64,000 nucleotides of DNA. It comes from Guptibacillus hwajinpoensis (GTDB lineage: Bacteria; Bacillota; Bacilli; Bacillales; Bacillaceae_O). This document shows, in pieces, positions 43,329 to 52,716 of the stretch. Below the pieces are notes generated by a model. It made no database searches. It saw only the letters and a program-made list of their open reading frames with translations, and was not told where the DNA came from. How positions within the stretch are numbered: the first letter of the stretch is position 1; each line of letters begins with the position of its first letter. Location of the stretch: assembly GCA_016841765.1 (NCBI GenBank), contig JAENYN010000017.1:18416-82415 (forward strand), written 5' to 3'. The position numbers and the translations under genes are program-made.

Positions 43329-45635
43329 TCAATTGATCACAGTGAAATGGCGCCACTCTTCCGGCAGCAGACTCTGATATTTCCGCTGCAAAAACCGGTC
43401 ATCGATCAGGACGATCACACCGTGGTCATTTTCATCCCTGATCAGGCGCCCGCCGGCCTGAAGCACTTTATTCATGCCCGGATATACATAGGCATAATCG
43501 AAACCGTTTTTGCCTGTTTTATTGAAGTGCTCTTTTATAATATTGCGCTCATGTCCGATTTGCGGGAGGCCGACACCGACGACGATGACTCCGTTTAAGC
43601 GGTCACCTTTCAAATCAACCCCTTCGGAGAAGATGCCGCCGAGCACGGCGAAACCGATCAGAGTTGATTCAGCATCCGCCTTGAATGATGCCAGAAACTG
43701 TTCCCGCTCTTCCTCCGACATTCCGCCGGACTGAATAATCGTATCGGCAGCAGGTTCTTTCTCCATAAATTCTTCATAGACCATATTCATATAGCGATAG
43801 GAAGGGAAAAAGACAAGATAGTTGCCGGGCCGCTCCTGAATCAGCTGGTGCACGGTTTCGGCAATCTGCCCGCTCGTCCTCTCCCGGTCCCGGTATCTTG
43901 TTGAAAGCGGCTGGATATAGATATCGGCATTTTCCCGTACAAACGGCGAAGGAAGCGAAATGGCGTAATCTTCCTCCCTGTTCCCGCCGAGCATGTCCTG
44001 GTAATATGCAAGCGGGGAAAAGGTCGCGGAAAAGTAAATCCTCGACCGGAACCGTTTCCCGCCTTCCCTAAGCAGATGGGAAGGGTCCAGGCACAGCAAT
44101 TTATATTTGACTTCACTTTTAAATGTTTCCGCATACGTGACGAAGCGTTCGTCGTAGAACTGGGCAATCCGGTTGAATGCCAGTGCGGCAAAATACGCAT
44201 CAAGCAGTATCTCACCGTCATCCCCGTCCCCGCCGGCCGCCAGTTCCTGTTCAGCGGCAGCGGTAAACTGTTCAAGCAATCCGATCAGCTCTTCATCCAG
44301 CTCCTCGGCAGTCATCCTGTCTTCCGTTTCAGCACACTGTTTTTTCACGTTGAGCAAATGATTGTTCACATTCTGGGCAGTCCGGTAGACGGCTTCATTT
44401 TTCCCTTTGAACGCCCGCCGGACATTCAGGAAATCTGATTTCAACAGTTCAGCTGAGAACATGCTTCGGGCCCGGTCGATCAGGTTATGAGCCTCATCGA
44501 TCAGGAGCACCGTATGCTTCTTTTGTTCCTCCAAAAAGCGCTTCAGCGACACGCGCGGATCGAAGACATAATTGTAGTCGCAAATAACAGCATCCGCTGA
44601 ATACGCAAGCTCAAGCTGGTATTCAAACGGGCACACCCTGTGTTTGCGTGCATAGCGCTCTATAGCCGGGCGGTTGAGGGCCTGTTCATGTTCGAGGATA
44701 TCGAGGACGGCCGCATTCACCCTGTCGTAATGCCCGTCGGCAAACTCACAGTGCTCCTTATTGCATATCGTCTCATCTTTGAAACAAATTTTATCCTTCG
44801 CCGTAACTGTAACTGCATGAAGGTTGAGCCCCTGCTGCTGCCTCATAAGTGTCAGCGCATCCTCGGCCGCTTCCCTCGTAATCGTTTTGGCAGTTAAATA
44901 AAACAGCCGGTTAACAAGGCCTTCCCCCATCGCCTTAATCGATGGGAACAATGCCGAAATCGTTTTACCGATGCCGGTGGGCGCTTTAGCAAAGACATCT
45001 TTCTTTTCGCTTATCCCTTTGTAAACCGTCCCGGCAAACTGGCGCTGGCCTTCGCGGTACCGTTCAAACGGGAACTCAAGTCCGGCAATGCTGCGGTTCC
45101 GTCCTGAGCGATGCTCTGCCATCAACCTGGCGTAAGGAACATAGCCTTCAATCACTTCCTGCAGGAATGTTTCCAATTCCGATATCGAAAAATCGTCTCT
45201 GAATTTCTTCAATTCACCCGTTTCAGACGACACATAAGTGAGCTGTACCGGCATCCGGTCAAGGCCATGGTCCCTGGCATAGATATAGGCGTAACACTTC
45301 GCCTGCGCCCAGTGGACAGGATAGGTTCCGGCGGTTATGTCTTCAAGAGGGTGCGATGTCGACTTGATTTCATCAATTATAATCGATCCCTCTTCATCAA
45401 GAATGCCGTCAGCCCTCCCTTCGATTTTAAAAAGAAGGCCCTCCCGTTCAACTTCCGTTTTAAGGGACACCTCTTTGCGGTCATGTTCACTATATGTTTT
45501 TTGAATATCCAGGTGGGCCTTTGTCCCTTCGTGAAGAGCTGTATTCGTCCGAAAGCCGGTCTCAATGCTTCCGCTCCTGTACACATACTCGACAAGCGCC
45601 CTTACAGATATTCTTACTTCCATGATTTCTGCCAT
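43329..45635 (-). CDS. PD-(D/E)XK nuclease fused to XPD/DinG-type iron-sulfur helicase
   Basis: 768 residues. Residues about 1-175 form a PD-(D/E)XK nuclease-like domain: GRADG (Asp76), IIIDEIKS (Asp88, Glu89, Lys91) and the QAKCYAY helix (Gln111), without Cas4 cysteine ligands. The superfamily 2 helicase follows: Walker A APTGIGKT at 218-225, Cys284, Cys291, Cys296 and Cys335 as a [4Fe-4S] cluster set, DEAH box at 380-383, then SATFSP, GGIFSEGVDLKG and QAGGRLIRDENDHG. It should be a 5'-3' DNA helicase with an attached nuclease, likely in DNA repair. ATG 45635 follows AAAGGG. Monocistronic. Confidence 0.9.
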   Translation of the reverse strand: MAEIMEVRISVRALVEYVYRSGSIETGFRTNTALHEGTKAHLDIQKTYSEHDRKEVSLKTEVEREGLLFKIEGRADGILDEEGSIIIDEIKSTSHPLEDITAGTYPVHWAQAKCYAYIYARDHGLDRMPVQLTYVSSETGELKKFRDDFSISELETFLQEVIEGYVPYARLMAEHRSGRNRSIAGLEFPFERYREGQRQFAGTVYKGISEKKDVFAKAPTGIGKTISALFPSIKAMGEGLVNRLFYLTAKTITREAAEDALTLMRQQQGLNLHAVTVTAKDKICFKDETICNKEHCEFADGHYDRVNAAVLDILEHEQALNRPAIERYARKHRVCPFEYQLELAYSADAVICDYNYVFDPRVSLKRFLEEQKKHTVLLIDEAHNLIDRARSMFSAELLKSDFLNVRRAFKGKNEAVYRTAQNVNNHLLNVKKQCAETEDRMTAEELDEELIGLLEQFTAAAEQELAAGGDGDDGEILLDAYFAALAFNRIAQFYDERFVTYAETFKSEVKYKLLCLDPSHLLREGGKRFRSRIYFSATFSPLAYYQDMLGGNREEDYAISLPSPFVRENADIYIQPLSTRYRDRERTSGQIAETVHQLIQERPGNYLVFFPSYRYMNMVYEEFMEKEPAADTIIQSGGMSEEEREQFLASFKADAESTLIGFAVLGGIFSEGVDLKGDRLNGVIVVGVGLPQIGHERNIIKEHFNKTGKNGFDYAYVYPGMNKVLQAGGRLIRDENDHGVIVLIDDRFLQRKYQSLLPEEWRHFTVIN

Positions 45636-45732
45636 AATCGAAAAACCCTTTCCATCAATCTGTACCGCTTATTTTAACAGGTTTTGCTTAAAACGGCCTG
45701 CAACAAAACGGAAACAGGCCTCGCATCTCTCT

Positions 45733-47004
45733 TCATCCCCCTGCGCCAACAGCAGATTCTGCAGGATTTTTCTCGCTCTTGTTTTTATAATGCATGACAA
45801 ATGCGCCAATCCCCCCTGCCAGGCAGACAGCGGTTGACAGCAGCAATGCCGTAAAATACCCCTCTGTATAATCAATCAAAAACCCGATGGCGATCGGGGA
45901 GAAAAATTGGCCCAGACTGAAAAACAGTGTAATGAAACCCATAGCGACAGGAACATATAGTGCTGATACATAGTCACCTACACTGGCATTCATAATCGAC
46001 GGCACACCCCACAGCGTCATGCTGTAAATGACAATGACTGCAAAAAGGAGCGCCGGTGCGGAGAATAATGTCAGGCTTAGCAGCATGGCGGCCTGGATGC
46101 TATATACGATACTGAGCGTAGACATCCTGCCGATCCTGTCAGAAAGGCTGCCCCAAATAAACCCGCTTACAATGCTGAATAACCCTGCCGCCGCAAACGA
46201 TGTGCCGGCGAGTTCCTTGGAAAAGCCGCGTTCTTCCATCAAATAATCGACCAGGAAAGTGGAAAAAATAATATAGCTGAATCCCCAGGATAAATAAATC
46301 AGGCCGGTGACCCATACCTTCTTGTTGCGATATACATGGTCTTTTGCAGAGCCTGCTCCGTGATAGGGCTCCTTTTTCACTTTTTCTTGTGATTTCTTCT
46401 CACCGATCGGGCGGAGGCCGAAATCAGACGGGCTGTTTTTCAAAAAGAAGGCATTCAAAACGGCAATCACTCCGACCATACCCGCCAGGATGTACCAGCT
46501 TGTCCGCCACCCTGATGCTCCGACCATAGTCATAAGATACGGCACGGCCAATCCGCTGAATGCGATGCCCATACCGGCACCTGCCATCGCCGTTCCCATT
46601 GCCATCCCCTTTTTTTCTTTCGCGAACCACTGGCCGAGCAGGCCAAGCGCCGGAATATACGTCCCGCCAGATCCGATGCCGGTGATAAGGCAGCCGATAT
46701 AGGCAGACCAGAAGCCGGCCGCATTCGCATTTATCACCATCCCGGCGATGGTCAAAAACAGCGAAAACAGGATGACATCCTTTGCTTTAAAGCGCAGGAC
46801 AAAGTATCCCACCGTCGTTACGCTGATCAAATACCCTAGAAATACCGATGAAGCTACAAGCCCCGTCTCTCTGTAACTGAGCCCGAGTCCATCCTTCATA
46901 AACGGAATGACCGCACCAAGCGCGAACCTTCCGAACCCCAGGCATGCCAGCACACTCAACACGATAAAAAACAACACAATCCATCCCCGATGTACATTCC
47001 GCAC
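45733..47004 (-). CDS. Major facilitator superfamily transporter
   Basis: About 423 residues from GTG 47004, behind AGGGGTGG. Twelve predicted membrane helices with MFS landmarks: GYLISVTTVGYFVLRFKAKDV in loop 2-3, GIGSGGTYIPALGLLGQWF, a long central loop with KKSQEKVKKE, and SGFIWGSLSDRIGRMS in loop 8-9. It resembles the YbfB-like group of MFS proteins of unknown substrate. The in-frame extension to 47097 has no site and would run through a 32-bp palindrome (47082-47113), a candidate operator. Confidence 0.85.
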   Translation of the reverse strand: MRNVHRGWIVLFFIVLSVLACLGFGRFALGAVIPFMKDGLGLSYRETGLVASSVFLGYLISVTTVGYFVLRFKAKDVILFSLFLTIAGMVINANAAGFWSAYIGCLITGIGSGGTYIPALGLLGQWFAKEKKGMAMGTAMAGAGMGIAFSGLAVPYLMTMVGASGWRTSWYILAGMVGVIAVLNAFFLKNSPSDFGLRPIGEKKSQEKVKKEPYHGAGSAKDHVYRNKKVWVTGLIYLSWGFSYIIFSTFLVDYLMEERGFSKELAGTSFAAAGLFSIVSGFIWGSLSDRIGRMSTLSIVYSIQAAMLLSLTLFSAPALLFAVIVIYSMTLWGVPSIMNASVGDYVSALYVPVAMGFITLFFSLGQFFSPIAIGFLIDYTEGYFTALLLSTAVCLAGGIGAFVMHYKNKSEKNPAESAVGAGG

Positions 47005-47081
47005 GTTTCCACCACCCCTGCCGTAATAACTGTTATGAGTACTATTCGAGCCGCCCGGCCGAAATCCTTTAACAAATGCCC

Positions 47082-47113
47082 GGGAATTGCCTGGCAATTG
47101 CCAGGAAATTCCC
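47082..47113. repeat. 32-bp palindrome with GGCAATTGCC core
   Basis: GGGAATTGCCTGGCAA and its complement with one mismatch, no loop. It shares the CCTGGCAATTGCCAGG core with 22294-22334 and lies about 80 bases upstream of the MFS start, so it may be an operator or a mobile palindromic unit. Confidence 0.6.
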
Positions 47114-47184
47114 TTTCAATTATTTGAATAAACCCGCTGCTCCCAACCAATACTTTTCCTAAACACAAAAATGGGGTGAATGTC

Positions 47185-47319
47185 TTGAAGCCTGAGTACC
47201 AAATCGCTGATCTAACCAAAGAACAACAGCAAAAGCTTGAACAGTACCAGCAGGAATTCGGGAAGGTCCTGATTGCATGGGAGCCTGATGCAAACGGGCA
47301 AAACAGCGAGCAGCGGTAA
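47185..47319 (+). CDS. Small conserved-type protein, 44 residues
   Basis: TTG 47185 stands eight bases after GGGGTG. The peptide has a Gln/Lys/Glu-rich helix (LTKEQQQKLEQYQQEFG) followed by KVLIAWEPD, a pattern I associate with a family of very small Bacillus proteins that pair a short helix with a LIAYE-type strand. Function unknown. It lies in the gap between the MFS gene and czcD and reads opposite to both. Confidence 0.6.
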   Translation: MKPEYQIADLTKEQQQKLEQYQQEFGKVLIAWEPDANGQNSEQR

Positions 47320-47452
47320 GTCCCGATTCGCTTCCGAAGAAAGTTTTCAGCATGCAGCAGTGGACATGGGAAGGCTAGTGTGCCTTCAAAATTAGAAGGG
47401 TGGATGCTTCATAAGAGAGAAATATAAACATCATGAGATCGAATCCTTTGCC

Positions 47453-47496
47453 AAAAAAAAACAGAACCATACTCCATTGAAGTATGGTTCTGTTTC
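47453..47496 (-). terminator. Terminator of czcD
   Basis: Perfect 14-bp stem AACAGAACCATACT / AGTATGGTTCTGTT followed by nine T on the minus strand, about 110 bases beyond the czcD stop. Confidence 0.88.
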
Positions 47497-47605
47497 GTAA
47501 CATTGTTTTCAATTGTCCGGGATGCAGCTGCTCAGAACATGATCCATTGATAAAACGCCCCGCTGCAGCAGCCTCCCGAATTTCGGTTTGACTCCTCATA
47601 ACATA

Positions 47606-48535
47606 TCAAGAAAACTGAAACTGTTCACCGTACCTTCCATGATCATTCACTTCAGGATGCTCAACTTGAATGGTCGGATGATGAAGATTGTATTTTTCGA
47701 TTAGCAGCTTGTTTATCGATGATACCGCCTCCAGCGGTTCAATGTCCTCACGCACAAACACATGAGCGGTAAACGAATAGTGACCGGAAGTCACTGTCCA
47801 GAGATGCATTTCATGGACATCGTGAACTCCCTCCACTCCCATAATATCCTCCCGTATCGCATCAAGATCAAACTTTTCAGGGACCGCTTCCATCAAAATA
47901 TAATAGGATTCCCGTAAAATTCTAAGTCCGCCAATCAAAATGACAGCACCTATCACCATACTGATGATCGGGTCGAGGATGGTGTAGCCGGTCCAATAAA
48001 TCAAACCTGCCGAGATGATGACACCGACAGAATTGAGCAAGTCGCCGATGAAGTGCCATAGCGCACTTTTGATATTCAGGTTTTCTTCTTCTTTCGTACT
48101 GCGGGACAGCACAATAGTCAAAACGATGTTCACAATCAAGCCGATAACGGCGATTGTCAGCATGAGCCCCAGTTCAATTTCCTGCGGGGTGATCATTCGC
48201 TTGATCGCTTCAATGAAAATGAAAACAGCAATAATGGCAAGGGCCAGTCCATTGAGAAAGGAAGCTAAAATTTCAAAGCGGAGATAGCCGAACGTGAATT
48301 TTTTATTCGGTTCCTTTGTCGCCAGGTAGATTGCGGTCATACTGAACCCGAGTGCAACGACGTCTGAGGCCATATGAGCCGAATCAGACAACAGAGCAAG
48401 TGAGTTTGCCAGCAATCCGCCGATCACTTCAACGAGTGTAAAAAATAAAGTCAAAAGCAACGTGATCCACAACGTTTTTTTGGATTTATGCTGGATTTTA
48501 ACGTGATTCAAATGATGGAAATCATAATTGCCCAT
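47606..48535 (-). CDS. czcD: Cation diffusion facilitator, zinc/cobalt exporter
   Basis: 309 residues. Six membrane helices; the transport site is visible as His54-x3-Asp58 in DSAHMASDVVAL and His-x3-Asp in WHFIGDLLNS. The His-rich N-terminus (YDFHHLNHVKIQHK) and C-terminal cytoplasmic domain (VHDVHEMHLWTVTSGHYS) fit CzcD/ZitB. It expels Zn2+, Co2+ and similar ions in exchange for protons or K+. AGAGGGG precedes ATG 48535 and a good promoter lies upstream. A metal-responsive ArsR-type repressor would be expected, but I could not pick out its operator. Confidence 0.92.
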   Translation of the reverse strand: MGNYDFHHLNHVKIQHKSKKTLWITLLLTLFFTLVEVIGGLLANSLALLSDSAHMASDVVALGFSMTAIYLATKEPNKKFTFGYLRFEILASFLNGLALAIIAVFIFIEAIKRMITPQEIELGLMLTIAVIGLIVNIVLTIVLSRSTKEEENLNIKSALWHFIGDLLNSVGVIISAGLIYWTGYTILDPIISMVIGAVILIGGLRILRESYYILMEAVPEKFDLDAIREDIMGVEGVHDVHEMHLWTVTSGHYSFTAHVFVREDIEPLEAVSSINKLLIEKYNLHHPTIQVEHPEVNDHGRYGEQFQFS

Positions 48536-48569
48536 ATTGATCCCCTCTTTTTAAAATAATTATAAATCA

Positions 48570-48597
48570 ATTATAACATTAATGCTTATATAGTCAA
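48570..48597 (-). promoter_or_regulatory. Promoter of czcD
   Basis: TTGACT (48592-48597), 16-base spacer and TATAAT (48570-48575) on the minus strand, 34 bases before the czcD start, in a very AT-rich stretch with imperfect ATCAATTA repeats. Confidence 0.65.
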
Positions 48598-48748
48598 TCT
48601 AATTGATAATATTTTATACTAATTGATAATAGATGTCATTTGATGGTGTATGACAATGGACAGGTTGCCTCCAAACTACCTTGAAGACAAATCATGTTTT
48701 TTATCATCCGCATTTATTCGCCTGGCTATTCTGAAGCTCCTGCCGGAC

Positions 48749-48877
48749 AAGAACAAAAGCGCAGGGCGCCTGCTTAGCGGCGTACGCATAAGCGGGGGTA
48801 CCGGCAGGAAGGTGATCTTTCCTTCCGGAGGGGATCACCGCTTATGACGATAGCTGCTGGCGCCTGGAGCTGGATGA
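48749..48877. repeat. Degenerate AAGCGC...GGCGCCTGGAGCT intergenic element
   Basis: AAAGCGCAGGGCGCCTGCTTAG, CGTACGCATAAGCGG and TGGCGCCTGGAGCTGGA recall a GC-rich intergenic element common in bacilli whose ends carry AGCGC...GGCGCTGGAGCTAGAC. Single copy here; no coding support. The flanks 48598-48748 hold nothing else. Confidence 0.5.
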
Positions 48878-48932
48878 CTACCTTCCCGCTTTTTATCCAC
48901 AACGCAAAAATTTTTATAATTTCCTTAACAAT

Positions 48933-48962
48933 AAAAAACGCCCAAGTTTCGTCTTGAGCGTT
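48933..48962 (-). terminator. Terminator of the amidase gene
   Basis: AACGCCCAAG / CTTGAGCGTT (one mismatch), followed by TTTTTTATT on the minus strand. Confidence 0.85.
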
Positions 48963-48989
48963 ACTGCCGTTTTTACAACACATTTATTC

Positions 48990-50525
48990 TTACACACGCA
49001 CCGTGTTTAACTGCCTGTCCTCGTGTTTTTCAAGAAGCTTCTCTGTTGCGCTCACCCAGTTCGGGGTCTTTTCCAATTCGCCTGCAAGTTGAAGGAGCAA
49101 ATCTTCGCGGCCTCTTGCAGCCATAAACTGCACACCGGAAGGCAGACCGGATTCCGTCAGATGAAGCGGCACCGACATCGCCGGCTGGCCGGTCAGGTTT
49201 GCAAGCTGTGTGAACGGGGTTCTCATCAAGTTCTTTTCGGCTATTTCTTCGACAATCCCCGTTTTTTTCAACAGTTTTCCTGCACTTAGCATTCCTGCTC
49301 CTTTCACAAGCGCCATTTCAACTGATGACGGCTCCAGTTCGCCAATCCGGGCAGGAGGATAAGCGGTTGCAGGAGTCATATACAGATCATAGCTTTCATG
49401 GAATGTTTCCATTTGGACAGCGGCAATATCCCACTCTCTCATGCTCAACACAAAATCTTCGGCGCTTGTTGCTTTTCCTATTAAGCCAAGCAGCCATGTC
49501 ACCGGCTCGACATCCGCACGGGATACCTTGCGGCCAAGGTCAGCTTCAAGAGAACGGAGCAAGGCTGCCACTTCAGCAAAATATAATGTCAAATAGCTGG
49601 AAGCAATCTTTTTTCCATCAGCGGGCGCTTCCAGTTCCACAACATCATGTCCCATTTTTTCAAGTAATGCAGCGGTTTTGAAAACAGCCTGCCTGCTTTC
49701 GGGAGCCACGTCTGTTCCAAGCGGCGACCGGACGGAAAATGCCACTTTCAGCCTTTTATCGAGTGGTGACTGGGCACACTGCAAATAGGAGTCATCAAAA
49801 AACGGGGCATGATAGGCATCCGTTTTGGCCGCCCCTTTCACGGCATCAAGCATGCCGGCACTGTCCCGCACAGTCCGCGTAAGGACGTGGTCAACCGAGG
49901 CTCCCTGCCAGTGCCTTCCGAAGCGCGGGCCAGCCGGCGTCCTGCCGCGGGTGGGCTTCAGGCCGAAGAGCCCGCAGTAAGCTGCAGGAATGCGAATGGA
50001 ACCGCCCCCGTCATTCGCCCCGGCAATCGGCACCATACCGGATGCCACGGCGGCAGCGGAACCGCCGCTGGATCCGCCTGGAGTGTGGGCCGTGCTCCAC
50101 GGATTTCGTGTCGGGCCGTATTGACTGGGCTCGGTAATTCCCATCAGGGCAAACTCCGGGACATTTGTCTGGCCCAGAAAAATAGCGCCAGCTTTTTTCA
50201 ATTTGCTTACGAACGCGGAATCCTGTGCGGCCCGGTACTGTTGCAGCGATTTCGAACCTGAGGTCGCCGGCTCGCCTTTGAGTTCCTGGGCAATGTCCTT
50301 CAGCAGCATCGGGACCCCTGCAAATGGGCCTTCAGTTTGCAGCGAGCCGGCCGCAGACCTTCCCTCCTCAAACCTTGTCCGGATGACCGCATTCAACTCA
50401 GGATTAAGTGCTTCTATTCTTTTGATCGCCTCTTCAATCACTTCTTCTTTTTTGACTTGTTTCGTTTTTATCAAATGAGCCAATCCCAGTCCGTCGTTTT
50501 CCAGATAAAACGATGACTTCCCCAT
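48990..50525 (-). CDS. Amidase (amidase signature family)
   Basis: 511 residues from ATG 50525 (GGGAGGGAGGGCG upstream). The Ser-cisSer-Lys triad is in place: Lys in PMLLKDIAQ, cis-Ser in PGGSSGG and nucleophile Ser in the following [22 protein letters not shown] region. It hydrolyses an amide to acid and ammonia. GatA is unlikely because gatC/gatB are absent and the C-terminus ([20 protein letters not shown]) is that of stand-alone amidases. Substrate unknown. Monocistronic. Confidence 0.88.
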   Translation of the reverse strand: MGKSSFYLENDGLGLAHLIKTKQVKKEEVIEEAIKRIEALNPELNAVIRTRFEEGRSAAGSLQTEGPFAGVPMLLKDIAQELKGEPATSGSKSLQQYRAAQDSAFVSKLKKAGAIFLGQTNVPEFALMGITEPSQYGPTRNPWSTAHTPGGSSGGSAAAVASGMVPIAGANDGGGSIRIPAAYCGLFGLKPTRGRTPAGPRFGRHWQGASVDHVLTRTVRDSAGMLDAVKGAAKTDAYHAPFFDDSYLQCAQSPLDKRLKVAFSVRSPLGTDVAPESRQAVFKTAALLEKMGHDVVELEAPADGKKIASSYLTLYFAEVAALLRSLEADLGRKVSRADVEPVTWLLGLIGKATSAEDFVLSMREWDIAAVQMETFHESYDLYMTPATAYPPARIGELEPSSVEMALVKGAGMLSAGKLLKKTGIVEEIAEKNLMRTPFTQLANLTGQPAMSVPLHLTESGLPSGVQFMAARGREDLLLQLAGELEKTPNWVSATEKLLEKHEDRQLNTVRV

Positions 50526-50671
50526 TTCACGCCCTCCCTCCCTTTTATTCCAATCATTTCTGGAAAGCGGCACGATTTTCCTTCTATTCCCTTTCTCACA
50601 ACCTGGACAAGTTCCCACTTCGCCTGCTTTCGCATAGGCTAAAGCGGACATTTATTTTAAGGAGTGAAATT

Positions 50672-51415
50672 ATGTATCCGAATGATCCGCAAGATAAGAT
50701 GGTCCTGAAATGCCTTAAATACCAGATGATGGCGGACTATTATAAATACATTGACCCTGCGAGGCACATCCACTATTACCAGAAGCATTTCAGTTGCGTC
50801 CAGCAGTTGATGAGCGGGATGCACGGCCAAAGGCAGCAACCGGCAATGTTCCGCGTGCTGCATGCTTCCCCTAACGCACCTGCCGTCGATGTGTATGCGA
50901 ACGGAAACCGGATTCTTCAAAATGTCTCTTACAAAGATTTGAGTGACTACATGTCCGTTTCACCGGGACGCTACCGGATCGATATTTTCCGTGCCGGCCA
51001 GACAGCCCGCCCGATTTTGTCCCAAAACGTCACGCTTGAGCCGGCCACCTTATACACCGTCGCGGCAGCAGGTGATGCTTCGAACCTGAGGCTTATCCCG
51101 GCTGTCGACAATCAGCGCATCACCGAAGGCATGGCAAAAGTGAGATTCTGGCATTTATCACCGGACGCACCGGCTGTCGACATTGCAATAAAAGGCGGAA
51201 GCGTCCTGTTCAAGAACATTTCTTTCGGCAAAACTTCTGACTATATCGAGCTGCCCCCGGCAACAGCCGATGTGGAAGTCCGAATTGCCGGCACTAAAAA
51301 TGTCGTCAAGACTATCCGTAATGTCACGTTGCGCAAGGATGAAGCTTATACAGTAGCCGCAGTAGGCTTCGCAGGCGGAAGTCCTGGTGTTGAAGCCCTG
51401 TTTTTGAAGCCGTAG
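50672..51415 (+). CDS. Protein with two DUF4397 domains
   Basis: 247 residues from ATG 50672 (AAGGAG upstream). A Tyr/His-rich N-terminal segment (MMADYYKYIDPARHIHYYQKH) is followed by two tandem DUF4397 beta-sandwich units: FRVLHASPNAPAVDVYANG (about 60-140) and VRFWHLSPDAPAVDIAIKG (about 155-235). Most DUF4397 proteins are exported, but no signal peptide or anchor is visible here. The N-terminal composition suggests a spore-associated protein, a guess only. Function unknown. Confidence 0.85.
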   Translation: MYPNDPQDKMVLKCLKYQMMADYYKYIDPARHIHYYQKHFSCVQQLMSGMHGQRQQPAMFRVLHASPNAPAVDVYANGNRILQNVSYKDLSDYMSVSPGRYRIDIFRAGQTARPILSQNVTLEPATLYTVAAAGDASNLRLIPAVDNQRITEGMAKVRFWHLSPDAPAVDIAIKGGSVLFKNISFGKTSDYIELPPATADVEVRIAGTKNVVKTIRNVTLRKDEAYTVAAVGFAGGSPGVEALFLKP

Positions 51416-51504
51416 CGTATCGATCATGTGTCCGGCTGATTTCAGCGGCCACAAGAAAACGTGATCGTAATTGGATTTGGAGTGAGAGAAGCAGACCGGG
51501 TTTT

Positions 51505-51925
51505 TAGCGAAAAAAGAAAAACGTGGAAAGTTGAAGATAAAGTGTTCATTTTGAAAGATAAAACACAAAAATAAAAGATAAAACGGCAAACTTGCAGATA
51601 TTTGCTGTTTATTGGGGTGTGGCGCACCGGTTCACGCAACGTTTGGCTTGCCAGAAGCCCGGGCAAGGGTGCCGGGGTTCAACATGGTCAGTAAAAAAAG
51701 AAAAACGCTGAAAGTTGAAGAAAATTGTTCATTTTGAAAGAAAAAACCCAATAATAAAAGATAAACCGGCAAACTTGAAACGATTTGCTGCTTTTCAGGG
51801 CCTTGAGCACAACTTTTTTCGCCCGGGTAGCCAGAAGCCCGGGCTGGGATGCCGGAAAACGCTCATGGTTTCAGCAAGAAACCATTGAAACAAGAAGAAA
51901 AAACAGCTCATTTTAAAAACTAAGG
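51505..51925. repeat. Tandem repeat array, family B locus 3
   Basis: Units begin near 51508, 51695 and 51881 (187-bp period; the third is partial). Each opens AAAAAAGAAAAACG and GAAAGTTGAAGA, then TTCATTTTGAAAGA, with AAAAGATAAAnCGGCAAACTTG further on; the tails share AGCCCGGGC and GATGCCGG blocks. The array stops right before the relP terminator. Confidence 0.7.
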
Positions 51926-51926
51926 T

Positions 51927-51962
51927 AAAAAAACTGGCGGCCAACAGCCGCCAGTTTTTTTC
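51927..51962. terminator. Bidirectional terminator at relP
   Basis: Perfect 9-bp stem AACTGGCGG / CCGCCAGTT with T-tracts on both strands; it overlaps the relP stop codon. Confidence 0.88.
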
Positions 51963-52617
51963 AATGATCCATTCCATGCTGAATGCTTTCCCATTTTTTT
52001 ATTTCATCCATTTCATCGTTGATCCGTTTCATTTTTTGATCGAGGTAATGAATCATTTCTGCAGCCTCTTTCAGTTCATCGGTCAGATGGTGCGGGACAG
52101 CCTGGTCGAATTTATAATAGATTTTATGCTCCAGGCTTGCCCAGAAATCCATTGCGATTGTGCGGATCTGGATTTCAACTTTCATTTTTTCAGTCCGGTC
52201 AGACAAAAAGACTGGCACTTCGACAATCAAGTGCAAGCTTTCATAGCCATTCGGCTTCGGGTGCTTAATGTAATCCTTCACCTCTAGAATATGAAGGTCG
52301 TCCTGGTTTCCGATCACATCGTAAAGTTTATAAATATCAGATGCAAATGAGCAAATGACTCTGACGCCGGCGATATCGTGAATATGTTCGCGGGCGTTTT
52401 CTTTCGTTATGTCCAGCCCTTTCCTGACAAGCTTTTGTTCGATGCTTTCAGGTGTTTTGATTCTAGACTTGATATGTTCGATCGGATTTTGCTTATGGAC
52501 AAACTGGAACTCTTCATTCAAAATTTTTAATTTCGTGTTAATCTCATCAAGCGCAAATTTATAGGTGATCAAAAAATTCTTCCATTCATTGAATGTTTTC
52601 TCAAGTACCTGCTGCAC
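51961..52617 (-). CDS. relP: Small alarmone synthetase RelP/YwaC
   Basis: 218 residues from GTG 52617 (GGTGGAG upstream). A single (p)ppGpp synthetase domain without hydrolase or TGS regions: HNPIEHI-like QNPIEHIKSRIKTPESI, HIHDIAGVRVICSFASDIY, YIKHPKPNGYESLHLIVEVP and EIQIRTIAMDFWASLEHKIYYK, then a C-terminal helix. The sequence is clearly nearer B. subtilis YwaC (RelP) than YjbM (RelQ). It makes ppGpp/pppGpp/pGpp from ATP and GDP/GTP/GMP, typically under cell-envelope stress. Monocistronic. Confidence 0.93.
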   Translation of the reverse strand: MQQVLEKTFNEWKNFLITYKFALDEINTKLKILNEEFQFVHKQNPIEHIKSRIKTPESIEQKLVRKGLDITKENAREHIHDIAGVRVICSFASDIYKLYDVIGNQDDLHILEVKDYIKHPKPNGYESLHLIVEVPVFLSDRTEKMKVEIQIRTIAMDFWASLEHKIYYKFDQAVPHHLTDELKEAAEMIHYLDQKMKRINDEMDEIKKWESIQHGMDH

Positions 52618-52716
52618 GGTCTCTCCACCTCTTTGTCATCTTTCGGCACATTCAGTGTACCACGCGAATGTTAATGAAATTTGAAGAAACCGCGACAATA
52701 TCAGGACAGAAAAAAA

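Noticed and set aside
47375..47599. 74-codon minus-strand frame between czcD and its terminator
   Set aside because: It reads through the hairpin terminator into its T-tract; this explains the apparent hydrophobic C-terminus.
48650..48847. 65-codon frame upstream of czcD
   Set aside because: Runs through a GC-rich intergenic repeat and lacks a ribosome binding site.
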